Shown here one piece after another: positions 27,345-36,800 of a stretch of 64,000 nt of DNA. Source of the stretch: UBA5109 sp965661005. Lineage in GTDB: Bacteria > Pseudomonadota > Gammaproteobacteria > Pseudomonadales > Pseudohongiellaceae. The notes under the pieces were generated by a model, which saw nothing but the letters and a program-made list of their open reading frames with translations, searched no databases and was not told where the DNA came from. The stretch is from positions 124,001-188,000 of the forward strand of contig CBFICB010000005.1 in NCBI GenBank assembly GCA_965661005.1, in the 5' to 3' direction. How positions within the stretch are numbered: the first letter of the stretch is position 1; each line of letters opens with the position of its first letter. The position numbers and the translations under genes were made by a program.

Positions 27345-28412
27345 CTAATTGATTTTACTCGACAAAATGTAAGCCCTCTTCTCAATATCCAGTTCTGTCA
27401 TTGCGCTAACATCTGCATAAAAACTTTCCAGATGATAATCATTATCTGCCAGTATTTGCTCAAAAGCGGGAACCCAATTGAAGTAAGTTGCAACTGTACT
27501 TAGTTGCGCATTATTGAGCTCTCTGTCCATCCATGCATCATATGCATCATAGCCATTCCAGGTCTCTTTTAAAGAATTGTAGTCACTTCGCATACTAGCA
27601 AAGACCTCTGCTTTTGCTTGGCGCTTTTCAAGCTCAGAAATATTACTCGCATAAATTACTTGCAGTTCGGTGACCGCAGCATTCACCAAGGCAACGAACT
27701 CTTCCCGTCGCTGAGTGTTTAATTCAACTAGCTGCACTATATCCTGACTCTCAGCTTCATTAATATCATTAGCCGCCAGCCAGCGCCTTAAACCTTCTCT
27801 TTCGATGCTGGTGGCAAAACTTTCATTAAATTCAGTGTCACCTGGAATATAAATAAGCTGATGAGCTAACTCGTGAAACAATAATGCGGCTAACTGATAA
27901 TCATCTCGATTGATTATCGTGCTCAGCACAGGGTCAGAAAACCACCCTAATGTTGAATATGCGCTAACGCCACCAACATACACATCAAAGCTATCGTTAT
28001 CTAGCTTGGCCGCATAAGCCTGCGCATCAGCTTCAGAAAAATACCCCCGATAAGATACACAGCCGGCGATTGGATAACACCAATTTACCGGATTCATTGA
28101 GAGTTCAGGTGCGGCAAACACATTCCAGACCACAAAAGGTCTTTGCACATCGACATAACTTTCGTAATTATCCTCAACTGGCAGCATAAGCTCGGTTTCA
28201 GCAAAATCACGGATATCCAGAATTGTGCTTAGCTTACTTTTTAATTCTGGGGGGCTAGCAGGATCAACAATAATATGCTCAATTGCTTCGCGCTTGCTCA
28301 GTATGGAAAGCTGGCCAAGAATGGCCTGGCTGTAATATGAAACACTTTCACAGCCTGCGAGTAAGAGGCAAAAAGTGATAAGAAAAAATTTAATCGAGCA
28401 CTTCAATTTCAT
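27345..28412 (-). CDS. Putative zinc aminopeptidase, lipoprotein
   Basis: 355 residues. The frame is open to 28463, but the ATG at 28412 starts a clean lipoprotein signal with lipobox LLAGC. The zinc motif HELAHQ is followed by a NESFAT segment that supplies the third ligand (glutamate), and GWFSDPVLSTI precedes it; this is the Aminopep family (COG4324), whose members are only predicted peptidases. The preferred start overlaps the glutaminyl cyclase gene by 23 bases, so the two are translationally linked. Confidence 0.87.
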   Translation of the reverse strand: MKLKCSIKFFLITFCLLLAGCESVSYYSQAILGQLSILSKREAIEHIIVDPASPPELKSKLSTILDIRDFAETELMLPVEDNYESYVDVQRPFVVWNVFAAPELSMNPVNWCYPIAGCVSYRGYFSEADAQAYAAKLDNDSFDVYVGGVSAYSTLGWFSDPVLSTIINRDDYQLAALLFHELAHQLIYIPGDTEFNESFATSIEREGLRRWLAANDINEAESQDIVQLVELNTQRREEFVALVNAAVTELQVIYASNISELEKRQAKAEVFASMRSDYNSLKETWNGYDAYDAWMDRELNNAQLSTVATYFNWVPAFEQILADNDYHLESFYADVSAMTELDIEKRAYILSSKIN

Positions 28413-29184
28413 ACAAGCTGGGCCAGAGCTTTCCCGTGACAAAAAGTCGCTCATTTTCCGCATCCCAAGCTATACCATTTAATACTGCATCCCTGTTACG
28501 GCGGGCAGTGTAGAGACCAGTAAGATCAACCCGACTATTGACTGTTCCACTAGTGGGGTCAATACGCACTATATAGTCCTGATACCAGATATTGCCCCAA
28601 ATTTCGCCATTAATATATTCCAGCTCATTGATATTATTGACGGGCCCAAGGTCGTCAGTGACTTGTATTCTTTTTACTTCTGAGAGTGTTTCTGTATCTA
28701 AAAATCTTAGGTAAGACGTGCCATCGCTGACAATTAAATATTCACCATCATGGGTGATACCCCAACCCTCTCCTGGCACATAAAAACTGGACAATTGGGT
28801 GAAACTTTCAAGGTCATAGACAAAACCGACATTTGACGTCCAGGTGAGTTGGTAAATTTTATCATTCAGTATGGTAATTCCTTCACCAAAATAACGTCGT
28901 TCCAGATTTTTTCGTTGCAATAATTCACCCGTTTCCAGATCAAGTAAACGCAATGTAGATTGACCTCTTTGTCCAGTACCCTCATAAAGTTTGCCGTCAA
29001 CGAAGACCAAACCTTGAGTAAAAGCATTATCATCATGAGGATATTCGTTGATTACTTCGATCTGGTAGACTTGAATCTCTGCTGAGTTAAAGCTCTCAGG
29101 CAAGCCCAGGAACAAGGCCAGGGCTAGCACGACCAAAGCCAATGATACTTGGAAATATTTGGATTTAAGTGCCTTGCCCTGCAT
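28390..29184 (-). CDS. Glutaminyl-peptide cyclotransferase (plant-type beta-propeller)
   Basis: 264 residues. An N-terminal membrane anchor or signal (residues about 10-27) precedes a five-bladed propeller of the glutamine cyclotransferase family: PHDDNAFTQGLVF, YEGTGQRGQSTLR, GEGITILNDKIYQLTW and LEYINGEIWGNIWYQD are family blocks. It cyclises N-terminal glutamine to pyroglutamate in exported peptides. Its overlap with a periplasmic aminopeptidase gene suggests shared peptide processing, which is an inference. Confidence 0.9.
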   Translation of the reverse strand: MQGKALKSKYFQVSLALVVLALALFLGLPESFNSAEIQVYQIEVINEYPHDDNAFTQGLVFVDGKLYEGTGQRGQSTLRLLDLETGELLQRKNLERRYFGEGITILNDKIYQLTWTSNVGFVYDLESFTQLSSFYVPGEGWGITHDGEYLIVSDGTSYLRFLDTETLSEVKRIQVTDDLGPVNNINELEYINGEIWGNIWYQDYIVRIDPTSGTVNSRVDLTGLYTARRNRDAVLNGIAWDAENERLFVTGKLWPSLYEIEVLD

Positions 29185-29188
29185 GGTT

Positions 29189-29599
29189 TTAACTCATTCC
29201 TATAATCGACATTACAGAAAGAACCAGTGTGCCCAGAAGCAATAATACTTGTGCCAGGAAACCAATGATAAAACCTTTACCTCTCGATGCCGGATCTTTT
29301 AAATAGTTACTGGCATAGACATAACGACCAATTATCCATATTACTCCCGCAATACTACCCAGCTCATAGCCCATCCAGCCCCTTGCTTCTGCCATTTGAG
29401 GAAAAACCAGATATAGCGGAATGAATACAATAAGTTGTTCAAGCGTATTCTGATGAACCCGATAGTAACGTTCAAACTCCGGATTTCCGCTGATAGCAGG
29501 TGCCTGAATATCGTACTTCTGCCTAGCCCCACCTACTTTCATAGCAAATGAAATATATTGTATTAAAATTAATACCAGCACTAATGTCATAAAACCCAT
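29189..29599 (-). CDS. MAPEG family membrane protein
   Basis: 136 residues with four membrane helices. The RYYRVHQNTLEQLIVFIPLYLVFP segment with its E-Q-L/F-x-P pattern and YVYASNYLKDP identify the family. An in-frame TTG lies 6 bases upstream, but GAGGGG sits 8 bases before the ATG at 29599. It is 4 bases from the start of the glutaminyl cyclase gene and likely co-transcribed. The window thus holds two distant MAPEG paralogues. Confidence 0.87.
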   Translation of the reverse strand: MGFMTLVLVLILIQYISFAMKVGGARQKYDIQAPAISGNPEFERYYRVHQNTLEQLIVFIPLYLVFPQMAEARGWMGYELGSIAGVIWIIGRYVYASNYLKDPASRGKGFIIGFLAQVLLLLGTLVLSVMSIIGMS

Positions 29600-29668
29600 A
29601 ACCAAAACCCCTCTTGTTAATTATTATTGAGCCCAAAGATTACCATATTCGTTTAATTTCTAGATATA

Positions 29669-29696
29669 AAAAACCCGGGCTAGCCCGGGTTTTTTA
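29669..29696. terminator. Rho-independent terminator
   Basis: Perfect hairpin AAACCCGGGC / GCCCGGGTTT with loop TA, flanked by an A-run and a T-run. It lies 20 bases after the exbD stop (minus strand), so it ends that transcript and separates it from the MAPEG gene. Confidence 0.93.
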
Positions 29697-29716
29697 TTTT
29701 CTTTAAAAATCTAGTT

Positions 29717-30136
29717 CTAGCGAGCTTCGATTACCGAAATATCGGTAGCACCTGCTTCTCGAGATGAATTCATAATAGTCACCAGAGTGTTTGCCGTTGA
29801 ATCAGCATTTGGCTGAATCACAACTGAAGCCACCGGGTTTTCTGCTCGTGCAGATGCAACTCGAGGTCTTACAGCTGAAATATCAATTCTTTCCTGATTA
29901 AAAAAGATCTGATCTCTGGCATCAATTTGAATCAGAACATTCTGTGGATCGTCAGCACTTGGTGGAGGTGGATTATTATTAGGGTCCTGCCCCTGTACAT
30001 TTAGGGTTGATTCCTTAACGAAAGAAGCTGTGACAACAAAAAATATTAGGAGTATGAATACCACGTCCAACATGGGCGTCAGATCGATGCTTGACTCATC
30101 TTTATTCCGCTTGAGCGAACTTGCTACTGTTTTCAT
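29717..30136 (-). CDS. ExbD/TolR family protein (orphan)
   Basis: 139 residues with a single N-terminal membrane helix and a periplasmic domain. The motif DLTPMLDVVFILLIFFVVTASF carries the membrane aspartate that carries protons in TolR/ExbD. It would need an ExbB/TolQ partner, and none is encoded nearby; the gene stands alone with its own terminator. A proline-rich linker (NNNPPPPSADD) follows the helix. Confidence 0.9.
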   Translation of the reverse strand: MKTVASSLKRNKDESSIDLTPMLDVVFILLIFFVVTASFVKESTLNVQGQDPNNNPPPPSADDPQNVLIQIDARDQIFFNQERIDISAVRPRVASARAENPVASVVIQPNADSTANTLVTIMNSSREAGATDISVIEAR

Positions 30137-30245
30137 ATCTAACTCAGTAATCTAATTTATCGAGGGGGCTCAGTATACCAGCTTTAATGTACCCTGCAAG
30201 CCATGAAGACTAGTAGAAGCTCATCAAAGCTGAACTCTCCCAAAG

Positions 30246-30833
30246 CTATTTTTTAATGGCATTAAGCCCTATTTTAAAGCTTTCACTGAGCTGCTTGGGT
30301 GAGCGACCATTTCTCGCACTAACATAAAGGCCCTGTAGCAGATTCATTAGTGATTCCGCTGCCTCATTAGCCTTCAAACCACGCTTTAGCTGTTTAGCCT
30401 TCTCCAATTCTCGTGTTCGGTTTAGCAACGCTCTTTGTACAGTGTTTAATGACTTGCGAATTAGTTTTTGCATGACTTTATCCAGGTTGATGCTTTCACA
30501 AACCGAATTGACCAGTAAACAACCCATTGTTCTTTGTTTGACAGGAGAGAGATAAGTAAGAGATGAAATATAGGTTTCAATAGCTGCACTCGCGGATAAT
30601 TTAGCGTTTCCCAGAGTTGCATCAATAGTATTTTTTAATTGCTTGTTGTATCGATCGATACAAAGAGTAAAAAAGGTATCTTTATCTCCAAAAGAATTAT
30701 AGAGCGTTCCGCGGTTGATACCTGTTGCATCTAGTAATTTTTGTACAGAGCTGGCTTCATAGCCCTCACGCCAGAATTGCTGCATTGCATTTTCTAGTAC
30801 GCTGTCATAATCAAACTCGATTGGTCTGGCCAT
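30246..30833 (-). CDS. TetR family transcriptional regulator
   Basis: 195 residues. The N-terminal helix-turn-helix domain reads ALQ-type: VLENAMQQFWREGYEASSVQ, then GINRGTLYNSFGDKDTFF, the recognition helix. The C-terminal ligand domain resembles the TetR_C_16-like class (MGCLLVNSVCE). The target may be the divergent CocE-like gene, whose 394-base upstream region contains a palindrome, but this is not proven. Confidence 0.9.
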   Translation of the reverse strand: MARPIEFDYDSVLENAMQQFWREGYEASSVQKLLDATGINRGTLYNSFGDKDTFFTLCIDRYNKQLKNTIDATLGNAKLSASAAIETYISSLTYLSPVKQRTMGCLLVNSVCESINLDKVMQKLIRKSLNTVQRALLNRTRELEKAKQLKRGLKANEAAESLMNLLQGLYVSARNGRSPKQLSESFKIGLNAIKK

Positions 30834-31227
30834 AGCTTAATAATTTCCTCGATTAATTTGTAGATTCAAAATCTGTCAGACTTGAATAAAAGTCGACCTT
30901 AACTCTCATATTTTCACAACATTAGTTGCAACCGAGAGCCGGGCTATTCCAAAATAATAAATTTATTTCATTAAAAAAGTGATAATTCGAACGAACTTAC
31001 ACAAAGATATAAAGTGCTTTTATTCTAGTATAAAAGCATTGAACTAACTAGCGAATGACATTAAATCTCCCAGCAAAACAGGGTAATGTCACATTTTTTG
31101 CAAAATTTATATGAATTCAAAAGAACTATTAAACCGTGTTTATTTATTCTTTAAGCCTCAAACATGGTTTGCTCTCGTATATTGAGTATAATTTGTAAAT
31201 CCTTTACGACTAAACGATTTTCTAGCA
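30834..31227. promoter_or_regulatory. Divergent region with a perfect hairpin
   Basis: 394-base AT-rich intergenic region between tetR and the CocE-like gene. A palindrome at 31013-31040 has arms TGCTTTTAT / ATAAAAGCA around TCTAGT; it may be an operator for the TetR protein. No RNA gene or coding frame was recognised in the rest. Confidence 0.45.
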
Positions 31228-33165
31228 TTGATAAACCAAGTTTCTCATAGCCTCAAATATTTACTAATACTACTAATAAGTGGTATCAGTTTTGCTTTTG
31301 TTTCTATAGAAAGCTCTGCCCAAACTCCAATTCAGGCTAACGGGCCATTAATCACAACTGAAAGTAATCTTATGGTTCCTATGCGTGATGGTGTGAACAT
31401 TGCTCTGGATATTTATCGTCCGGCTCAAAACGGCAGCTTCCCAACACTATACAGCTCAGCTCCCTACCCCCATACCAATGACAGCACGCCTCCTGATGAT
31501 TCAGCATTAGGTCCTATTGCCTGGTTTGTTAGCCAGGGCTTTAATTATGTTATTGCCAGCACCCGCGGTACCGGCTTATCTGAAGGAGACTATGAGTTTT
31601 TATCTCGAGACGAACAACAGGATCATTACGAAATAATAGAATGGATTGCCGGCCAAACCTGGTCGAATGGACAGGTCATTGGCGCTGGTGCAAATTATTA
31701 TGCTACTGCGCAATGGCAAATGGCGATTCAGAACCCACCGGCCCTAAGTTGTATAGCGCCGGTTAATGGACTTGTTCAACCCTATCAAGACTGGGCATTC
31801 CCCGGAGGCTTGGCCGATGATGAATTCTTGCAGGGCTGGTATGAAAACAAGGTTAGGCGAGCTAACGCATTTGCCGATTTAGATTCGCCTAGCTTGGTGG
31901 ATTATGATTTGCGTTTAGAGTTACTCGCTCATCCTTTATATGACGATTATTGGCGGCTTCGTAGCAGCTTACCAAACACTGAGGCCATAAACGTGCCCGT
32001 ATACATTATTGATACGTGGCAGGAAAATATGGGGCTAGCTAGTAATTTAATGGCATTGGAAAGACTCAATAGCCTGCATAAAATGCTTATTTTAAGCAGC
32101 GACACAGCCATTATGCAGGATATGGAATTTCTTCAAGAGCATCTCTTGCCCTACTACCAGTGGTGTTTACAGGATGATCCTGTTAATGATTTCGTCGCAT
32201 TGCCTGAATTACGCTATCAAAACAGAGGAGAGCCTTTATTGCAGGCTATAGCCTCCTGGCCTCCACAAGGCTCTACTTTCATGGCAATGTTTTTAAACCG
32301 CCAAGAGCTAGACCCTAATGCTCCAGCAACTCTGGATTTTGAAATTCAGGATAATAATATTCCCATCTCACGCTATGGCGCTCTAGATGAAAACTTTGAT
32401 CTCGGCGGTATAACCTTTATCAGTAAGCCATTGGCCAACGATCTGGTAATAGCCGGCCCCATAATGCTTGAACTTTATGCCAGCAGTTCTGAAACTGACA
32501 CGGCATTTAAGGTCACTTTATTGGAAGAGATAAACCTGGAGCAATTAAGTTCTAATCTTAGCATTCCTGGTTTTTTAATGGATGTTATTGAATCAGCGAC
32601 TGATTCTTCGGAAAGCACCACTTTGGTCGAAATTTCGAGCGGCACTTTGAAGACCTCAATGCGAGAAACCGATGAAGGCAGCGTTGATAATTACCAACCG
32701 AAATACAATTTTACTGCAAGCTTAGCGCTAACCCCTTCACGCACAACCCGGATGAATATAGCAATGCACTCCATTGCTCACCGCTTTAGGGCTGGCAGCA
32801 CAATTGTACTTCGCATAGATCAGGCTGAAGATGAATCCCTGCTTGAAACTATGCGTCAGGACAGCATTTTTCATAGCCAGCGCAACCCTTCCAGACTATG
32901 GCTGCCTGTGCTCTCAGGCAATCTAGAAACAGTAGAACCAGAGCCTTATGACGATCTGAGAAACACTCCAATTGATCTGCAGAGCGAATTAGTGACAGAT
33001 CCTGCCACTGCAATTCGTTTTGATCCTGACTTCAATGGAGAGCTCGATAATGGAGAAATGACCGATGCTCTGCGCGAGGTGATCGATAATCCAATACTAT
33101 TTATTCGCCCAACACCTGCACCTATAACACCCGCAACCCAAACAACAGCAGAGCCTACAGAATAA
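31228..33165 (+). CDS. CocE/NonD (S15)-like secreted protein, probably catalytically inactive
   Basis: 645 residues: signal peptide (cut near ESSAQT), an alpha/beta-hydrolase domain of the X-Pro dipeptidyl peptidase S15/CocE type, and a C-terminal jelly-roll domain with LELYASSSETDTAFKVTL. The start matches the family (PMRDGVNIALDIYRP, STRGTGLSEG). The catalytic residues do not: by my alignment to CocE, the serine of GxSxxG is N156 (GAGANYYATAQW), the aspartate is E266 (DTWQENMG), and the histidine of GPWxH is A294. It should therefore be a pseudoenzyme. The start is TTG without a visible ribosome binding site. It ends 11 bases into the convergent DUF445 gene. Confidence 0.82.
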   Translation: MINQVSHSLKYLLILLISGISFAFVSIESSAQTPIQANGPLITTESNLMVPMRDGVNIALDIYRPAQNGSFPTLYSSAPYPHTNDSTPPDDSALGPIAWFVSQGFNYVIASTRGTGLSEGDYEFLSRDEQQDHYEIIEWIAGQTWSNGQVIGAGANYYATAQWQMAIQNPPALSCIAPVNGLVQPYQDWAFPGGLADDEFLQGWYENKVRRANAFADLDSPSLVDYDLRLELLAHPLYDDYWRLRSSLPNTEAINVPVYIIDTWQENMGLASNLMALERLNSLHKMLILSSDTAIMQDMEFLQEHLLPYYQWCLQDDPVNDFVALPELRYQNRGEPLLQAIASWPPQGSTFMAMFLNRQELDPNAPATLDFEIQDNNIPISRYGALDENFDLGGITFISKPLANDLVIAGPIMLELYASSSETDTAFKVTLLEEINLEQLSSNLSIPGFLMDVIESATDSSESTTLVEISSGTLKTSMRETDEGSVDNYQPKYNFTASLALTPSRTTRMNIAMHSIAHRFRAGSTIVLRIDQAEDESLLETMRQDSIFHSQRNPSRLWLPVLSGNLETVEPEPYDDLRNTPIDLQSELVTDPATAIRFDPDFNGELDNGEMTDALREVIDNPILFIRPTPAPITPATQTTAEPTE

Positions 33166-33874
33166 AGCTGCTCAATAAACCGATTAACCCGCCGATAACA
33201 CCACCCCAGACGACCAGCCAGCCCAAATGTTTTCTAATCATGAGCTGAATAATTTCTTTGACCAGTTCTGGCGTTAATTCATCCAGACGTTTTTCAACAA
33301 CAAGCTCGACTTTGGATAGAAGGTTATCAGTCGTACTCTGCTGAAACTGCTTTACAAAGTCTTTGTCATCAGCCAGGCGGCCAAGAAAGTCTCGCATTTT
33401 ATTAATGAAAGGATCTCGCAAGGGATTCAGTGCTTCAGCGCCTCCCAGCATGGATAACATCCCAGCAAACGATGAGCCCATTATGACATCCACCAAGGAA
33501 TCATAAGCTGCATTGAAATCCACCCTGTCGGTCATTTTTCTAACAAAGGATTCGCTATGTTCTCCGCCTTTACCCGTCAGAGAATTTGCGAGAAATTGCT
33601 CTATATTCTCCGGGGTAAAGAACTGCTCCATGATTAAGGTTTTTATGCCGTGTTTAAATTCTTCAAAACGTGCCGGAATAACACCTGAGCCATAAAACCC
33701 GGGTACTTTTTCAAACAGCATATGCACAGCCAACCAATTGGTAAAAGCCCCAGACAAGGCAAACAAGCCCATATTCAGTATGTAGGCTTGGTATTCATCT
33801 GGAACAAATAAACCAATAATGACGACTGTTAAAGCAATCAGATTGGTCAATAATGCTTTATCCATCATCAGCAT
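33155..33874 (-). CDS. DUF445 family membrane protein
   Basis: 239 residues with membrane segments at both ends: ANLIALTVVII-like N-terminal helices with AFTNWLAVHMLFEKVPGFYGSG as the family signature, and WLVVWGGVIGGLIGLLSS at the C-terminus. The central part is a helical domain. YheB-like members have no proven role. Its start overlaps yhdP by 17 bases, so it is the last gene of a maf-yhdP-DUF445 operon. Three methionine codons (33874, 33868, 33865) are possible starts. Confidence 0.87.
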   Translation of the reverse strand: MLMMDKALLTNLIALTVVIIGLFVPDEYQAYILNMGLFALSGAFTNWLAVHMLFEKVPGFYGSGVIPARFEEFKHGIKTLIMEQFFTPENIEQFLANSLTGKGGEHSESFVRKMTDRVDFNAAYDSLVDVIMGSSFAGMLSMLGGAEALNPLRDPFINKMRDFLGRLADDKDFVKQFQQSTTDNLLSKVELVVEKRLDELTPELVKEIIQLMIRKHLGWLVVWGGVIGGLIGLLSSFIL

Positions 33875-36800
33875 TAAGCCCCACTCCTTCTCCCAAGACT
33901 TCTTCTAGTGCTTCCTCAATTTCTTGATTGTCTTCTGCAAAACCAGCCTGAGGATCATCCCAAGGCCCTTCCAGTCGGTAAAGTACCGTCGTGAAATTAT
34001 CTAATTGATCACGGAAAATTCTACTGGCAACATAAGTAGTTAGTGCTATTGGCCAGGCGCCTAAAATCCCGGCAACAACTGTTACATTTTGTCCTAAAGG
34101 CAAATTCACCAAAACATCAGCGGCTATCGTTTCATTAACAAGATTTATTTCACCATCAACATTGATAGTGCTTGAAGGCCCCCGGATGAGCAAATTTTCA
34201 TGAGTAACAACAGTACCTTCATCAAAGTCTAGAACACCTTCAATCGTGTCATAAGCCAGACCTTGCTGATATAGATCAGAAAAATCCAGCCGTAAGCGTC
34301 TAACCAAAGCATCGACATTAAAGGCGCCAAATAATCGAGCTGAACCAGACGCTATCTCAACGAAACGTCCATTTAACATTTCAAGCTCTACTTGCCCGCT
34401 AATTTTTTTCAAGCTAAAGGCTGCTGGAGACCCTGGCCAATCGATATTGCTGATAAAACCTGTCGATTCACTTTGAACGAGTGCTGCATAACCAAAACTC
34501 GGCAATACCTCCGCTAAATCTCCGGTACTGAATAAACCATTAAAATTACTATGATGAAGACCATCACTATAATTCCAGTCCAGCGTTGCACCTGCCCCTC
34601 TGGATAAATCAGTGATCGCAGCATCAGTAGATTGCATGCTCAAATTTGAGATTGTAGCGCCTCTAGTGTTAGTTCGGAGTTCAAATTGCCAGGCTCCCAA
34701 ATTACCTTCTCCCAAACTCAGCTCTTCAGTGCGAAAGTTCATAGCCGGTAATTCGCGCGGGTTAATATCGGCAAAAGGGTCAATATCAATTTCTGAATCT
34801 TCCTCCTCTTTTGGCAGCCTCAGATAAGACAGCTGAATGTTATAGGGTTCATCTTCAGAATCAGGAAATATAAAATCTCCCTGTAAAAGCTCATTTTCCA
34901 AATACACGTCCCAGGCAGGCCCCTGTCGAGTTAATCTTGTATTCACAGCAGGCAAATCAAAACCAAAGGCATTTAAATTACCAATACGAACATCAACCAT
35001 GCGCACCAACTCAGAAGTAGCTGTCCCCTGGTCAGAGCTAAAACTTAGAGCAACTTCTTGCCAGTCCTCATAATTAAAATCACTTATTTCACCTCTCACC
35101 AGGAGCCCCGGCTCAGTATTAAGCTCTGCTAATGTAAATTCCTGATTACGGCCACCTAAACTAATCTCACCCGCATAAAATTGATCATTAACAAAACTTA
35201 ATTCTCCTCTCAGCTGATCACGAAAATTGAGAAAAACATTTTCCCGGCCATCAGCAAAACTTAAATCCAGCTGTAAAGCAGCAGGCTCATCTAAGCCTTT
35301 ATCTAGAGGTTGCGGGAAATCAAATTTAAGACCCAGTAAATCAGATCCAATGCTGAGTTGGCTACGAATACCACCTGCTTGTTCTTCATTAAAAACTTTT
35401 AGAACTGTTGAGTAAGAAATGGAACCCTCACTAAAGTCTAGAAGGCTTTTTATGAAATCCGGTTGCAATGACCATTCTTGTAAAGCCGATTTTGTGACGC
35501 GCCCATTGCTCGTCACAACGATGGCCTCATCATTAGTATCTATTTGGCTGGCAATTGGGTAACCAAACAAATTTGCACTCACGCTATTCGCTTGCAAACC
35601 CTGTTCACTGGAGAAATTAATCGGCCCTCTTATTCCATTAAAACTAAGATCGTATTCGCGGATGTATAGCGTATTACCCAGAGTTAAAGCCGTCACTTGT
35701 ATGTCATTTTCAAGCTCAGTATTGCTTAGAGGAATACCTAAGCGCACATCAATATCTACCTCGCCCTCCAGTTGCCAACCGTCCAGATATGAACCAACTG
35801 CCGACCGAGTTGGCGATTCTCTGAGGAAATTAAGCCCGGTATTACCCCCCGTGACAGCTTCTGAATTGACCGTCAACCAAGACCCGGCAGCACCACTAAT
35901 GGGTCTGACCTCAGCTGTGGTTGAACCCAAAGCAATGTTCGCTATTTCGGCACTTTCTGAAACAACATCAACCTCAACATTATCCACCTTAACCATGGCG
36001 CTGATATTTTCCAGAATTGGCCAATCATTCAGAAATCGAACACTCGCATCCTCAACCTGATAAAAGCTTTGTATATTGCGCTGAAGAGGACTCTGCAAAT
36101 TTGTTGTCTTACCTTTGAAGATAAAACCGCTATTGTTGACATTGCCTTCCAGAATAGCTGTGTCCAGCCAGTCCATTGTGACTTCTACTGCACTAAGGGT
36201 TGGTAGATAAAGTGATTTGTAACTGGCATCAAAATCCAGAATGCCTATCAATAAGGTTAAATCTGTATCCCAGATCCCTTCAGTATTTTGTTTGTTATTG
36301 AGTTCAAACTGAACACGTCCATTTATTTGTTCATTTCTAATAGCAATGACCTCGCTGTGAACCTTGACGGCATCATCAACTGACCAATACACACGAGTAT
36401 TTATCGAATCATAGTGCCATTCATCATCGAAAATATCAGGTAAATGAATGGTAAAATCATCAGAGTCCAGCTCGACAAAGCCGGTGTTTTGATTTGCTTC
36501 AACATAGCCAAAAATACCCGACCCAGACGGAGCCTGACCCCAGGCGCCCACTGCCACATCATCTAGGTTGGCATACAAATCAAATAGTCCCGGATAGGCT
36601 CCGGAAGAATCAGTCTTTAAATGAAGATTGCGTAAATTACCTTGAGGGTTCAGGTCAGTTAAAATTTGTCTTAGCCTATCTGAAATCTCAGTGGCTTCAA
36701 ACATATCCGTGAAAATTGAGAGATCTACTGATTCCCCATAAATATCTAGTTCAGTGTTTTGGTCTTGCCGAGTCATATCAATATAAAAATCTCCTGACTC

